From contig NZ_KB849179.1 in NCBI RefSeq assembly GCF_000367945.1, forward strand, positions 1,268,935 to 1,332,934: a stretch of 64,000 bases of DNA. Direction: 5' to 3'. Numbering within the stretch: position 1 is the first letter of the stretch; every line of letters begins with the position of its first letter. Made by a program: the position numbers and the translations under genes. This document shows, in pieces, positions 16,151-24,788 of this stretch. The notes below the pieces were generated by a model. It worked only from the letters and a program-made list of their open reading frames with translations. It did no database searches and was not told the origin of the DNA. This DNA is from Acinetobacter proteolyticus (lineage in GTDB: Bacteria > Pseudomonadota > Gammaproteobacteria > Pseudomonadales > Moraxellaceae).

Positions 16151-17182
16151 TTACTTCAACTCATCTACCAAAGCTGGATAGATCAAGCCATCTACATCCA
16201 CTTCAGTTTTATAAATGCCATTGCTGACATTGAATTGATTGACGTGATAGGTCGAACCATAAATCGAGTCAAAGCCTGTTCCCTTCTGGAACACTTTCTT
16301 ATTCGCTGCAATATCCAGTAAATGCGTCCCCTCAATAAATTGCTCATATTGTTGAGGATCAACACCAACACGATTGGCCATGATTTTTACCGCATCCGCG
16401 TGTGTGGCAGGGTCTTGGATATATTTCACCGTTTTATCCCACACTTGGATCAGCTTTTTCCAATCCTCTTTATGCGCAGATAAATGACTTGGATTTACCG
16501 CTAGGGTATCGTAAATCAAGCCTGGTTTATCTTTGGAACTATAAATAATCTTGGAACCTGCGACGGCTTTTAGAGCTTGATTGGCAACGGGTTGCCATAC
16601 TGCAATCGCAGCTATATCCTGACTGCCAAACACCTGAGGAAGTTCATTGGTCACAGAATTGACCAGTTTAATATCTGAGAATGGAATCTTGGCATCGGTC
16701 AAAGCCGTCGATAACAACAGGTGATCGACCAATCCTTTTTCTGTAGCAATCGATTTGCCTTTTAAATCCTGAATACTGTTAATACCATTCTTGGCAATAA
16801 TGACATCATTACCCGCAGAATAATCTGTCACCATAATGATCATGCCCTTGCTTCCCCCGGAGGCATTGACTAAATTATCCCCATTGGTAATAAACACCGC
16901 ATCCAGTTGATTGGCCGCAAAGGCAGAAATTGAAGCTGAATAATCGAACCATTTAAAATCAACATTTAAGCCTGCATCTTTTAACCACCCCTTTTCAATC
17001 GCCACTTGCCATGCCACCCAGCCCGGCCAATCACTATAACCAATCGTCATTGGTGTCATGGACGCCACATCTTTGGCCTCGGTTGCTTTCTCCGCTGTTG
17101 GTACCTTGGCCGAATTATCACACGCTGTAAGGCCCAGTCCCAACAGCACTGAAACAGATAAAGTTGCTATTGCTTGCTTCAT
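16151..17182 (-). CDS. ABC transporter binding lipoprotein, urea-carboxylase region type (copy 1)
   Basis: A 343-residue lipoprotein (lipobox LTAC), start chosen at the ATG at 17182 behind GGGGTG; the in-frame GTG at 17188 is part of that ribosome site. Segments shared with the copy at 15072 include IGYSDWPGWVAWQVAIEKGW, LKGKSIATEKG and FDSIYGSTYHVNQFN. It delivers substrate to the permease at 8743, by family and context. It lies downstream of the NikR-like gene in a minus-strand operon. Its C-terminus LIYPALVDELK is the parent of the relic at 12633. Confidence 0.9.
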   Translation of the reverse strand: MKQAIATLSVSVLLGLGLTACDNSAKVPTAEKATEAKDVASMTPMTIGYSDWPGWVAWQVAIEKGWLKDAGLNVDFKWFDYSASISAFAANQLDAVFITNGDNLVNASGGSKGMIIMVTDYSAGNDVIIAKNGINSIQDLKGKSIATEKGLVDHLLLSTALTDAKIPFSDIKLVNSVTNELPQVFGSQDIAAIAVWQPVANQALKAVAGSKIIYSSKDKPGLIYDTLAVNPSHLSAHKEDWKKLIQVWDKTVKYIQDPATHADAVKIMANRVGVDPQQYEQFIEGTHLLDIAANKKVFQKGTGFDSIYGSTYHVNQFNVSNGIYKTEVDVDGLIYPALVDELK

Positions 17183-17264
17183 AATCACCCCATATCTTTT
17201 TGAAAATTTTGCCCAAAGAACATCTGAATCCCACGTTTTGCGACAATACCAATGCCGACGCTAC

Positions 17265-17702
17265 CTATTCATTTTGCTGTAAGGGTGGCATCACGGCATC
17301 CATGAGTTCCAGATGCCCTTTAATCACCCCTTTTAAGGCGGTAAATTGCTGACTAATCTGTTTAAGATCATTACTACCACCTTGTAACAGCATGACTTCC
17401 AATATTTTTTGTTGATCCAGTTGAATATGTAATGAACTGATCACCTGTTCTAAAAATTTCTGTTGTAAATCCAATAGCTGCATACGCAATGGCATACAAC
17501 TGGCATCATAGAGCAAAGTCAGTGTGCCGACCATAACTGCATTTTGCTGTGCCTGTTCAGCAATTAGATGCTTGTTGATCATGTCAACAATCGCCTGAGA
17601 GCGACTTTCATAATGCTCTTCAACAATAGTTTGATCTAAGGCTTCAACCGTCTTTTCAGGTACAGTAATACTGATTCGGGTCAGTTTAGGACGCGCATTC
17701 AT
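17265..17702 (-). CDS. NikR-like ribbon-helix-helix regulator lacking nickel ligands
   Basis: A 145-residue regulator with the NikR layout: an N-terminal ribbon-helix-helix (RISITVPEKTVEALDQ..., residues 8-46) and a C-terminal ACT-like domain ending GVIKGHLEL, as in NikR. Of the four nickel ligands of E. coli NikR (H76, H87, H89, C95), only the second is kept (H92 here); the others are Q81, Q94 and I100. It is therefore unlikely to sense nickel in the same way. NikR tetramers bind two half-sites two helical turns apart, and the GTATTAC pairs at 21-bp period in this locus fit such a protein. Its own gene has one of those operators, so autoregulation is likely. Confidence 0.85.
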   Translation of the reverse strand: MNARPKLTRISITVPEKTVEALDQTIVEEHYESRSQAIVDMINKHLIAEQAQQNAVMVGTLTLLYDASCMPLRMQLLDLQQKFLEQVISSLHIQLDQQKILEVMLLQGGSNDLKQISQQFTALKGVIKGHLELMDAVMPPLQQNE

Positions 17703-17712
17703 AATGTTCAGA

Positions 17713-17829
17713 CTACTGTTTAGGAAGGTCGGTTTGCTTTACATACAGACCTGCTCTGACGCTCAGTAAATTGGCAAAACAGCGTGCTGCAACTTTGAAA
17801 TACTGAATTAGGATTGATTGCGTTTTCAT
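17713..17829 (-). CDS. 38-residue leader ORF upstream of the NikR-like gene
   Basis: ATG at 17829 preceded by a strong GAGGTGG ribosome site, 38 codons, TAG at 17713-17715; the NikR-like ATG follows 10 nt later. The product begins MKTQSILIQYFKVAARCF and is basic and mildly amphipathic. It sits between the operator/promoter and the regulator gene, so it is either a small protein or a leader peptide that affects translation of the next gene. No family is recognised. Confidence 0.5.
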   Translation of the reverse strand: MKTQSILIQYFKVAARCFANLLSVRAGLYVKQTDLPKQ

Positions 17830-17845
17830 AACCACCTCAGTCTGA

Positions 17846-17893
17846 GTAATACCAAATTTATAATTCGTAATATTTAATGCAGTATCTATGCCA
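17846..17893 (-). promoter_or_regulatory. Sigma-54-type promoter with paired operator (NikR-like/binding-protein operon)
   Basis: On the minus strand TGGCATAGATACTGCA gives GG (17892-17891) and GC (17880-17879) 10 nt apart. Downstream lie ATATTAC (17873-17867) and GTATTAC (17852-17846), again at 21-bp period. The flanking sequence differs from the promoters at 8679 and 12784, so this is largely independent support for the pattern. Confidence 0.68.
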
Positions 17894-17950
17894 GTTTTTT
17901 AGCCAAATAAAGTAGAAAAAACCGTGTGAATAGCTGAATAAATGCACATA

Positions 17951-17978
17951 AAAAAAGCCCTATGTTTCATCATAGGGC
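17951..17978 (-). terminator. Terminator of the guanidine carboxylase operon
   Basis: GCCCTATG, a 6-nt loop, CATAGGGC, followed on the minus strand by six T residues. It separates the carboxylase transcript from the NikR-like operon. Confidence 0.9.
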
Positions 17979-18003
17979 CTTTTCTGCATCATAAATTTAA
18001 TCG

Positions 18004-21000
18004 CTATACGGCAGGTGCAAGCGTGAATAATGCCTGTCCTGTTTTTACCGTTTGTGCTTTATCAATCAAGATACTGTCTACTTTCATTTTTGCAGGCGCC
18101 AGGATTGGGATTTCAATTTTCATTGCTTCAATTACCGCCAAGGTTTCACCTTCTTCGATAATATCCCCCACGGTACATTCAATTTTCCAAACCGAACCTG
18201 GCATATGTGACTCCACGATCATGCCACCACTCGGAACAATTATTTCTGAATCATCCAGTACTACATCCATGTTTTCGGAAACATATTCAGCCAAGCCTGC
18301 TTCGTGCCAGCGACGGCGTTCTTCTTCAAAATTACTTTGTTGAACCTGTTTAAAAGCCTGAATACTGCTTTCATTGTCTTTTAGAAAAGCATTGTAGTCT
18401 TTGAGATTCAGCACCCCCTCTTCAATCCGTAATTGCAAACGTCCTGCTTTAAAGTCTTCACGCATTTCCAACAGCTCAGATTCGGACACTTCATAGAAAC
18501 GGATCTGGTCAAAGAATCTAAGCAACCACGGCTTGTGCGGTTCAAAATTCGGATTTTGACGATAACGGCTCCACACCTGTGTGGTACGTCCAACAAACTG
18601 ATAGCCACCTGGCCCTTCCATGCCATAAACACACATATAGGCGCCGCCAATTCCGACCGCATTTTCAGGCGTCCATGTTCGAGCAGGATTATATTTGGTG
18701 GTGACTAAACGATGTCTCGGGTCTAGCGGTGTGGCAACAGGTGCACCCAGATAGACATCTCCCAAACCCATCACTAAATAAGCCGTGTCATAGACCACAT
18801 CTTTTACTGCTTGCTTAGATGCAAGACCGTTAATACGGCGAATGAACTCGATATTATCTGGGCACCACGGTGCATCTGGACGAACCAATTGGGTATATTT
18901 TTCGGTTGCAAGCTGCGTTTGTGAATCTTCCCAAGCTAACGGCAAATACACAGTTCTAGACGGTACCTGCATATTTTCAATATCAGGTAATTCACTTTCA
19001 GCCACCTGTAACAAGCGCAGTAAATCCAGTTGCTCTAGAACCGTTGAATCATAATGAATCTGTAATGAACGAATGCCTGGGGTCAGATCAATGATGCCCT
19101 GAATATTTTGTTGCTGAACCCATTGCATCAAGGCATGAATACGAAAACGTAAATTGAGATCTAAGATCAGTTCACCATATTCGACTAACAGATATTGGTT
19201 GCCTGCGGGACGATAGCTCACCTTCGGTTTATCCGCGCCTTGATCCAAAGTCGCCAACACCGCATTTTTTAAAGTAATAGGCTCAGCTTTGAATATCGGT
19301 TCAAAATTAACCTGTGATGTGGTTTCATCCTGCAAGGCCGATTGATAGCGTTGTTCTAACTGTTGCGCCTGTGCATAACTAACAGGAATAAATCTGACTT
19401 TATCGCCTGCTTTGAGCTGTCCTAATTTCCATAACTCTGAGTTAATCACCACCGCAGGACAAACGAAGCCGCCTAAACTCGGACCATCAGGCCCTAAAAT
19501 AATCGGCATATCCCCAGTGAAATCAATTGCACCAATCGCATAGGCATTATCATGGATATTCGATGGATGTAAGCCTGCTTCGCCACCATCAATCCGTGCC
19601 CATTCAGGCTTCGGTCCAATCAAGCGGATACCGGTACGACTCGAGTTAAAATGAATCTCCCAGTCTTGATCAAAAAACATGGCAACATCATTCGGCGTAA
19701 AGAAATCAGGTGCACCATGCGGGCCATACATGACCGCGATTTCCCATTCAGTTTTAAAGCTTGGGATTTGTTCAGATTTTAACGCAACTGTTTGCTCTAT
19801 TTTCGCCTCAGTGATGGGCAACATATCACCAATCAGTAAGTTACGCCCTGCATGACCACCAAATTGTCCCAAGGTAAACGTGGCTAAGCTGCCCAAATAA
19901 GCAGGCAGATTTAATCCATGTTTAATCCCAATATAACTACGGCAACCCGTACTGATACGACCGCATTTTAACACCTGACCTTTACGAACATTAATGCTTG
20001 ACCACATCGCAACCGGTTGACCATCCAGACTGACCTCCATCTCACCACCTGTGATGGCAATCTGACTATCACAATGAAATTTTAAAGTCGGCCCAAGTAA
20101 AGTACATTCTAGTCCAGAACTGTTAAACGCATTGCCCAATAATTGGTTGGCTACATTCAAGCTCAATGCATCCATCGCGCCTGAGGGCGGAACACCGACA
20201 TCCCAATAACCCAAACGCCCTGTTACATCTTGCACTGCAGTTTGAATCCCTGCTTGCAACACCTCTATTTTCTGGGTTTTCCATTCAAAATGATTCAAGA
20301 AACGCGTGGTCTGTGTGCCCTGTTGAAACACCTCTCCACTGATAATTTCCTGTAAGTACTCGAGATTGGTTTCAATCCCTGCAATTTCCGTATTACTTAG
20401 GCTATTTTGCATGGCAGCAATCGCCTGCTCACGATCTGTCGCCGTGACAATAATTTTTGCAATCATCGGGTCATAGAATGAAGAAACATTCGAGCCTGTT
20501 TCTACCCACGTTTCCACCCGTGATTGAGGGTCAAATTTGACACTGGTCAATAAGCCCGCACTAGGTTGAAAGTTTTTGATCGGATCTTCGGCATATAAAC
20601 GTACTTGAATCGAATGACCTTTGGGTGGCGCAATCTGTTGCGGTGCTTGCCAATCCCCGCTGGCCAAGGTCACCATCCACCCAACTAGATCAACACCATA
20701 AACCTGTTCCGTCACTCCATGTTCCACTTGCAAGCGAGTATTCACTTCCAGAAAGTAAAACTGTTGTGTGTCGGTATCCATCACAAATTCAACTGTACCC
20801 GCGGAACGATACTGCACTGACTGCATCAGTTGAATGGCGACCTGTTGAATATACCTACGTTGCTCTTCATTCAAATGTGGTGCAGGTGTTTCCTCGATCA
20901 CCTTTTGGTTACGGCGTTGTACGGAACAATCACGCTCACCGAGTGCAATGACATGGCCCTGACCGTCTCCAAAAATCTGTACCTCAATATGACGGGCATT

Positions 21001-21609
21001 TTCGACAAACTTTTCCAGATACAATCCGGCATCTTTAAAATTGGCTTGCGCCAGATAGGAAACAGTTTGATAGGCTTCTTTTAATTCCTGTTCGCTCCAC
21101 ACCAGACGCATACCAATACCACCACCGCCTGCGGTGCTTTTCAGCATCACGGGATAGCCAATTTGATCAGCCTGAATCAGTGCATCATCCAAGTCGATGA
21201 GCAACTGACTGCCTGGTAGTAAAGGCACATTGTTTTGAATCGCCAATGCTCGTGCGGTATGTTTTAGACCAAAATCACGCATTTGCTGTGAGGTCGGACC
21301 AATAAAGGCAATCCCCTGTTGCTCGCACAAATCACAAAATGCGGCATTTTCCGATAAAAAACCATAACCAGGATGAATCGCTTCGGCCCCAGTGTGCTGT
21401 GCTGCAGCCAGAATTTTTTCAATATTAAGATAGCTTTGCTGTGCAGCTGAATCACCAATAAAAATCGCTTCATCAGCTAAACTGACGTGTAAGGAATCCC
21501 GATCCGCTTCGGAATAAACCGCAACAGATTGAATCCCAAGTTTCTTTAAACTACGAATGACACGACAGGCAATCGCACCACGATTGGCAATGAGTACTTT
21601 TTTAAACAT
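18004..21609 (-). CDS. Guanidine carboxylase (urea carboxylase family)
   Basis: A 1201-residue biotin-dependent carboxylase. Residues 1-450 are the ATP-grasp biotin carboxylase (AGGGGIGMRLVWSE, EVNTRLQVEHGVTE). Residues about 465-1100 form the AHS2/AHS1 (KipA/KipI-like) carboxyltransferase (GQFGGHAGRNLL, GEAGLHPSNIHDN, GPDGPSLGGFV). The C-terminal biotinyl domain has EAMKIE with biotinyl-Lys1164. Family members beside DUF1989 genes were shown to prefer guanidine over urea, giving carboxyguanidine. The guanidine-I riboswitch and both DUF1989 genes upstream make guanidine the likely substrate here. It lies 9 nt after its neighbour in the operon. Allophanate hydrolase, needed to finish the pathway, is not in this window. 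Confidence 0.93.
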   Translation of the reverse strand: MFKKVLIANRGAIACRVIRSLKKLGIQSVAVYSEADRDSLHVSLADEAIFIGDSAAQQSYLNIEKILAAAQHTGAEAIHPGYGFLSENAAFCDLCEQQGIAFIGPTSQQMRDFGLKHTARALAIQNNVPLLPGSQLLIDLDDALIQADQIGYPVMLKSTAGGGGIGMRLVWSEQELKEAYQTVSYLAQANFKDAGLYLEKFVENARHIEVQIFGDGQGHVIALGERDCSVQRRNQKVIEETPAPHLNEEQRRYIQQVAIQLMQSVQYRSAGTVEFVMDTDTQQFYFLEVNTRLQVEHGVTEQVYGVDLVGWMVTLASGDWQAPQQIAPPKGHSIQVRLYAEDPIKNFQPSAGLLTSVKFDPQSRVETWVETGSNVSSFYDPMIAKIIVTATDREQAIAAMQNSLSNTEIAGIETNLEYLQEIISGEVFQQGTQTTRFLNHFEWKTQKIEVLQAGIQTAVQDVTGRLGYWDVGVPPSGAMDALSLNVANQLLGNAFNSSGLECTLLGPTLKFHCDSQIAITGGEMEVSLDGQPVAMWSSINVRKGQVLKCGRISTGCRSYIGIKHGLNLPAYLGSLATFTLGQFGGHAGRNLLIGDMLPITEAKIEQTVALKSEQIPSFKTEWEIAVMYGPHGAPDFFTPNDVAMFFDQDWEIHFNSSRTGIRLIGPKPEWARIDGGEAGLHPSNIHDNAYAIGAIDFTGDMPIILGPDGPSLGGFVCPAVVINSELWKLGQLKAGDKVRFIPVSYAQAQQLEQRYQSALQDETTSQVNFEPIFKAEPITLKNAVLATLDQGADKPKVSYRPAGNQYLLVEYGELILDLNLRFRIHALMQWVQQQNIQGIIDLTPGIRSLQIHYDSTVLEQLDLLRLLQVAESELPDIENMQVPSRTVYLPLAWEDSQTQLATEKYTQLVRPDAPWCPDNIEFIRRINGLASKQAVKDVVYDTAYLVMGLGDVYLGAPVATPLDPRHRLVTTKYNPARTWTPENAVGIGGAYMCVYGMEGPGGYQFVGRTTQVWSRYRQNPNFEPHKPWLLRFFDQIRFYEVSESELLEMREDFKAGRLQLRIEEGVLNLKDYNAFLKDNESSIQAFKQVQQSNFEEERRRWHEAGLAEYVSENMDVVLDDSEIIVPSGGMIVESHMPGSVWKIECTVGDIIEEGETLAVIEAMKIEIPILAPAKMKVDSILIDKAQTVKTGQALFTLAPAV

Positions 21610-21618
21610 TATGTCACC

Positions 21619-22263
21619 TCACGCGTCACGTATAACAAGCTGGATTTTAGTCGGATTGTAGGCATTGCACGGATTATTCAATTGCGGACAATTTGAAATC
21701 AGCACGATCAAATCCATTTCGGCCTTGATCTCAACATATTTACCTGGTGCAGAGACCCCATCTTCAAACTTTAAATGGCCGTCTGCAGTCACAGGCACAT
21801 TCATAAAAAAGTTAATATTGGGGCCAATATGACGAACATTAAGCTGATGCTTTTTGGCAATCGGATGTTGTGCCAAGGCGTACATAAAATTGTTGCGGCA
21901 ACTGTGCATTGAATATTTATCATGTGCATAACGTACCGTATTACTTTCGCATGAACATGCACCGCCCAAAGTGTCATGTCTGCCGCAATTGTCATCGACA
22001 ATCGTGGCAATGGGACGGGCAAAATTACTGAATAATGTCGTGCCTTTTTCCAGATAAAGCTGCTGATTTTGTGCCAAGGTATCGGTTGCGCTATAACGTT
22101 CTTCGGCATTGTTAGCGCTGAGAAACAAGGTATCAACTGCTTGGTTCCCTTCCAGATCAATAATCCGGAAATACTGACCTTGCTTCACTTCGCCCATCCA
22201 TGCTTCGCCTGCAAGACAAATTTCGTCTAAAACAATCTGTTCAATTTTTGCTGATGCTGTCAT
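21619..22263 (-). CDS. Carboxyguanidine deiminase subunit (DUF1989, UAAP2 type)
   Basis: A 214-residue DUF1989 protein of the type long annotated as urea amidolyase-associated protein 2. Members pair with a second DUF1989 protein to form heterodimeric carboxyguanidine deiminase (CgdAB), which turns carboxyguanidine into allophanate and ammonia. Visible hallmarks are GQYFRIIDLEGNQAVDTLF and the Cys/His-rich stretch CGRHDTLGGACSCESN, probably metal-binding. The ATG at 22263 follows GGGGAG; an earlier in-frame start would overlap the upstream gene. I do not assign A or B because I am unsure which subunit received which letter. Confidence 0.9.
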   Translation of the reverse strand: MTASAKIEQIVLDEICLAGEAWMGEVKQGQYFRIIDLEGNQAVDTLFLSANNAEERYSATDTLAQNQQLYLEKGTTLFSNFARPIATIVDDNCGRHDTLGGACSCESNTVRYAHDKYSMHSCRNNFMYALAQHPIAKKHQLNVRHIGPNINFFMNVPVTADGHLKFEDGVSAPGKYVEIKAEMDLIVLISNCPQLNNPCNAYNPTKIQLVIRDA

Positions 22264-22279
22264 TTTCTTGCTCCCCACC

Positions 22280-23017
22280 TTAATTCGACAATGCGTAATA
22301 GCGTGTGTTATTGGCAAAACCACGTTGATTTTGAGCACATGAATCCCGACAAACATCTTGTTCAGTTAAGGCATTGGCTTTGAAAAGGCGAAGTTGGATA
22401 TCGGCGGGTTGATACTGTGTGGATGAGTCCAGTGGATGCGGTGCCGCAGAAAGAAACACCAAACAATCCATTTCAAAGCGCAGTTCAATCTTTTGATTCT
22501 GATTATCGTCTCTGATGTAGCTTAATCGTCCATGATCATCAGGCTGGACTTTTGAAAATAAATTTACCGTCGCACTCAAATCGGCTTGGCCTAGACCAAA
22601 CTTGGTCAATTCCACCAATAAGCTATCCAAACCATTTTGATGCATGTCATTACGCGCATCCTGAAAGTTTTTTTTGCCAAAATGTTGTGCAATGTGCTGT
22701 GCGGTACTCGGACCACAAAACACATCATTCCAGCCATGTTCATCTTGAACAATGGAGGCCATCACACGGCCAAGGTCAGAATACAAAACATGCCCTGTCG
22801 AAAGAAAAGCGGTATGTTGTGCTTTTAGACTATCGGGCATATTAAAACGCTCCAGCTTGTCATCGGCATTGACACAATACAAAGACACATTGGCATGATG
22901 CTCAAGTGCTTCCAGTTGTAAAACTGCACCGCGTTGAATGCGACCAGACCAATGATGACCACCGGGTAATGTTTCTTCCCATAGTATTTTATTGTCGTGA
23001 TAGAACGATTGATTCAT
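22280..23017 (-). CDS. Carboxyguanidine deiminase subunit (DUF1989, UAAP1 type)
   Basis: A 245-residue DUF1989 protein, the first gene of the guanidine operon. The N-terminal LWEETLPGGHHWSGRIQRG and DSLKAQHTAFLSTGHVLYSD are typical of urea amidolyase-associated protein 1. It is expected to form the heterodimeric deiminase with the product of the next gene. The ATG at 23017 has AGAGG about 8 nt upstream. The open frame continues 47 codons further upstream, but those codons are the guanidine-I riboswitch and are not coding. The next gene starts 16 nt after the stop. Confidence 0.9.
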   Translation of the reverse strand: MNQSFYHDNKILWEETLPGGHHWSGRIQRGAVLQLEALEHHANVSLYCVNADDKLERFNMPDSLKAQHTAFLSTGHVLYSDLGRVMASIVQDEHGWNDVFCGPSTAQHIAQHFGKKNFQDARNDMHQNGLDSLLVELTKFGLGQADLSATVNLFSKVQPDDHGRLSYIRDDNQNQKIELRFEMDCLVFLSAAPHPLDSSTQYQPADIQLRLFKANALTEQDVCRDSCAQNQRGFANNTRYYALSN

Positions 23018-23053
23018 AACAAACCTCTTGCGGATGCTTAACCTCGTTATGGC

Positions 23054-23157
23054 AATATGCCTGTCCTCCCGGGCTTTTATCCCTCCGTGTAGTTCTATCG
23101 AACCGTTATCTCTCGGACCAGTCATGTCTCCATACGGACACATCGGAACCCTAGACA
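23054..23157 (-). promoter_or_regulatory. Guanidine-I (ykkC) riboswitch
   Basis: On the minus strand the conserved ykkC core is seen in order: CTAGGGTTCCG, then GACTGGTCCGAGAG, AACGG, then ACACGGAGGGATAAAAGCCC followed by GGGAG. This class binds guanidinium and activates expression. The aptamer ends about 40 nt before the deiminase ATG at 23017. A small GGCA-ATA-TGCC hairpin borders its 3' end. No terminator is evident between aptamer and start, so control of translation is more likely than attenuation. Confidence 0.96.
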
Positions 23158-23179
23158 ACTTTATCTATCTTGTTATGAA

Positions 23180-23227
23180 GCAAAAGACATGCCAATTAAG
23201 TAATACTATTTTCAATATTCGTAATAC
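23180..23227 (-). promoter_or_regulatory. Sigma-54-type promoter with upstream paired GTATTAC operator
   Basis: On the minus strand TTGGCATGTCTTTTGCTT gives GG (23193-23192) and GC (23181-23180) 10 nt apart, predicting a start near 23168, just before the riboswitch. GTATTAC at 23227-23221 and 23206-23200 lie 21 bp apart but upstream of the promoter, unlike the other three copies, where they lie downstream. A TGGTGC half-site, of the kind NtrC uses, ends near 23275 upstream. Confidence 0.68.
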
Positions 23228-23333
23228 CAAAATGATCGTTTTTAGCTTGTTCAGCGTGCATTTTTAAAAACAAAGCACCAATATGATGCTGAAAAATTAG
23301 AATGATTAATGCTTTTAGGTTTTCGTTATTCAT

Positions 23334-23360
23334 AAAAAAAGCGCCTTACGGCGCTTTTTT
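23334..23360 (-). terminator. Terminator of glyA
   Basis: GCGCC-TTAC-GGCGC flanked by A7 and T7; functional on the minus strand after glyA, and symmetrical enough to act both ways. Confidence 0.9.
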
Positions 23361-23371
23361 TGATATACACA

Positions 23372-24625
23372 TTAGTTTGCATATACTGGGAATTTTGCAC
23401 AAACAGCTTCAACTTTAGCTTTTACATCAGCAATCACTTTCTCATCACCTTTGCTGTCAATCACGTCAGCAATCCAACCCGCAAGCTCACGTACTTCAGC
23501 TTCACCGAAACCGCGAGTCGTCACTGCTGGCGTACCAATACGGATACCAGAAGTTACGAACGGAGAACGTGGGTCATTTGGAACTGCGTTTTTGTTTACG
23601 GTAATGTGAGCATCACCTAACCAAGCATCAACTTCTTTACCCGTTACGTCTTGTTTGATCAAAGACAATAGAAATAAATGGTTTTCTGTACCACCAGAAA
23701 CAACATCATAACCACGTGCAATTAATACTTCAGCCATTGCTTGCGCATTTTTCACAACTTGTTGTTGGTAAGTTTTAAATTCATCAGACATCGCCTCTTT
23801 GAAGCAGATTGCTTTAGCAGCAATCGCATGCATCAAAGGACCACCTTGGTTACCTGGGAATACAGCTGATTGAAGTTTCTTCTCGATTTCTTCATTTGCT
23901 TTAGCAAGGATTAAACCAGAACGTGGACCACGAAGCGTTTTATGCGTCGTTGTTGTCGTTACGTCTGCAATTTGCACTGGGTTAGGATATACACCCGCAG
24001 CAACTAAACCAGCAACATGCGCCATATCAACAAAAAGGTATGCACCTACTTTGTCTGCGATGTCACGGAAACGCTGCCAGTCAACGATTTGGCTATAAGC
24101 AGAGAAACCAGCAACGATCATACGTGGTTTGTGTTCCAACGCTAAACGTTCAACTTCTTCATAATCAATTTCGCCAGTTTCAGTATTCAAACCATACTGA
24201 ATAGCGTTATATGTTTTACCAGAGAAGCTAACTTTTGCACCGTGAGTCAAGTGACCACCGTGAGCCAAACTCATACCAAGAACGGTATCACCTGGGTTAA
24301 GAAGTGCAAGGTAAACCGCAGAGTTTGCTTGTGAACCCGCATGTGGTTGAACGTTTGCATAGTCTGCACCGAACAACTCTTTAGCGCGATCAATTGCAAG
24401 TTGTTCAATTACATCCACATATTCACAACCGCCATAGTAGCGTTTGCCAGGATAGCCTTCTGCATATTTATTCGTAAGTTTTGATCCTTGTGCTTCCATT
24501 ACAGCTGGTGAGCAATAGTTTTCAGATGCGATTAACTCGATATGTGCTTCTTGGCGTACGCCTTCAGAAGCAATCGCTTGAGCTAATTCTGGATCAAATT
24601 CAGCAATAGAGATATTGGCAAACAT
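23372..24625 (-). CDS. glyA: Serine hydroxymethyltransferase
   Basis: A 417-residue PLP enzyme that interconverts serine and glycine while charging tetrahydrofolate with a one-carbon unit. The PLP lysine sits in the motif [34 protein letters not shown] near the N-terminus and [10 protein letters not shown] are family signatures. Length is typical. A strong terminator follows, and a 7-bp inverted repeat lies in the upstream region. Confidence 0.97.
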   Translation of the reverse strand: MFANISIAEFDPELAQAIASEGVRQEAHIELIASENYCSPAVMEAQGSKLTNKYAEGYPGKRYYGGCEYVDVIEQLAIDRAKELFGADYANVQPHAGSQANSAVYLALLNPGDTVLGMSLAHGGHLTHGAKVSFSGKTYNAIQYGLNTETGEIDYEEVERLALEHKPRMIVAGFSAYSQIVDWQRFRDIADKVGAYLFVDMAHVAGLVAAGVYPNPVQIADVTTTTTHKTLRGPRSGLILAKANEEIEKKLQSAVFPGNQGGPLMHAIAAKAICFKEAMSDEFKTYQQQVVKNAQAMAEVLIARGYDVVSGGTENHLFLLSLIKQDVTGKEVDAWLGDAHITVNKNAVPNDPRSPFVTSGIRIGTPAVTTRGFGEAEVRELAGWIADVIDSKGDEKVIADVKAKVEAVCAKFPVYAN

Positions 24626-24659
24626 TAGCGGAGGGTCCTATGAATTAGGGCTTTTAAGC

Positions 24660-24690
24660 CGTGCTAAAGATTGGTGCATATTGTAGCACG
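24660..24690 (-). promoter_or_regulatory. Inverted repeat in the glyA upstream region
   Basis: CGTGCTA and TAGCACG separated by 17 nt, 35 bp upstream of the glyA start. It could be an operator or an RNA hairpin in the leader; nothing identifies the factor. Confidence 0.35.
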
Positions 24691-24788
24691 AAGTTTATGG
24701 TTTCACAGATTGATATTTATTTAATTATTCGTGAAATTTACTCATCTTACTTGTTATGCTAACAACTCAAATAAAAAAGGATATCTGA

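Noticed and set aside
17265..17702. A nickel regulator serving a nickel-dependent guanidine hydrolase
   Set aside because: No guanidine hydrolase or nickel chaperone genes are in the window, and the nickel ligands are mostly lost.
18004..21609. Simple urea degradation by urea carboxylase
   Set aside because: Three guanidine riboswitches and both DUF1989 deiminase genes in the locus fit guanidine rather than urea.
23018..23158. An in-frame N-terminal extension of 47 codons on the first deiminase gene
   Set aside because: These bases form the conserved core of the guanidine-I riboswitch; the ATG at 23017 has its own ribosome site and homology begins there.
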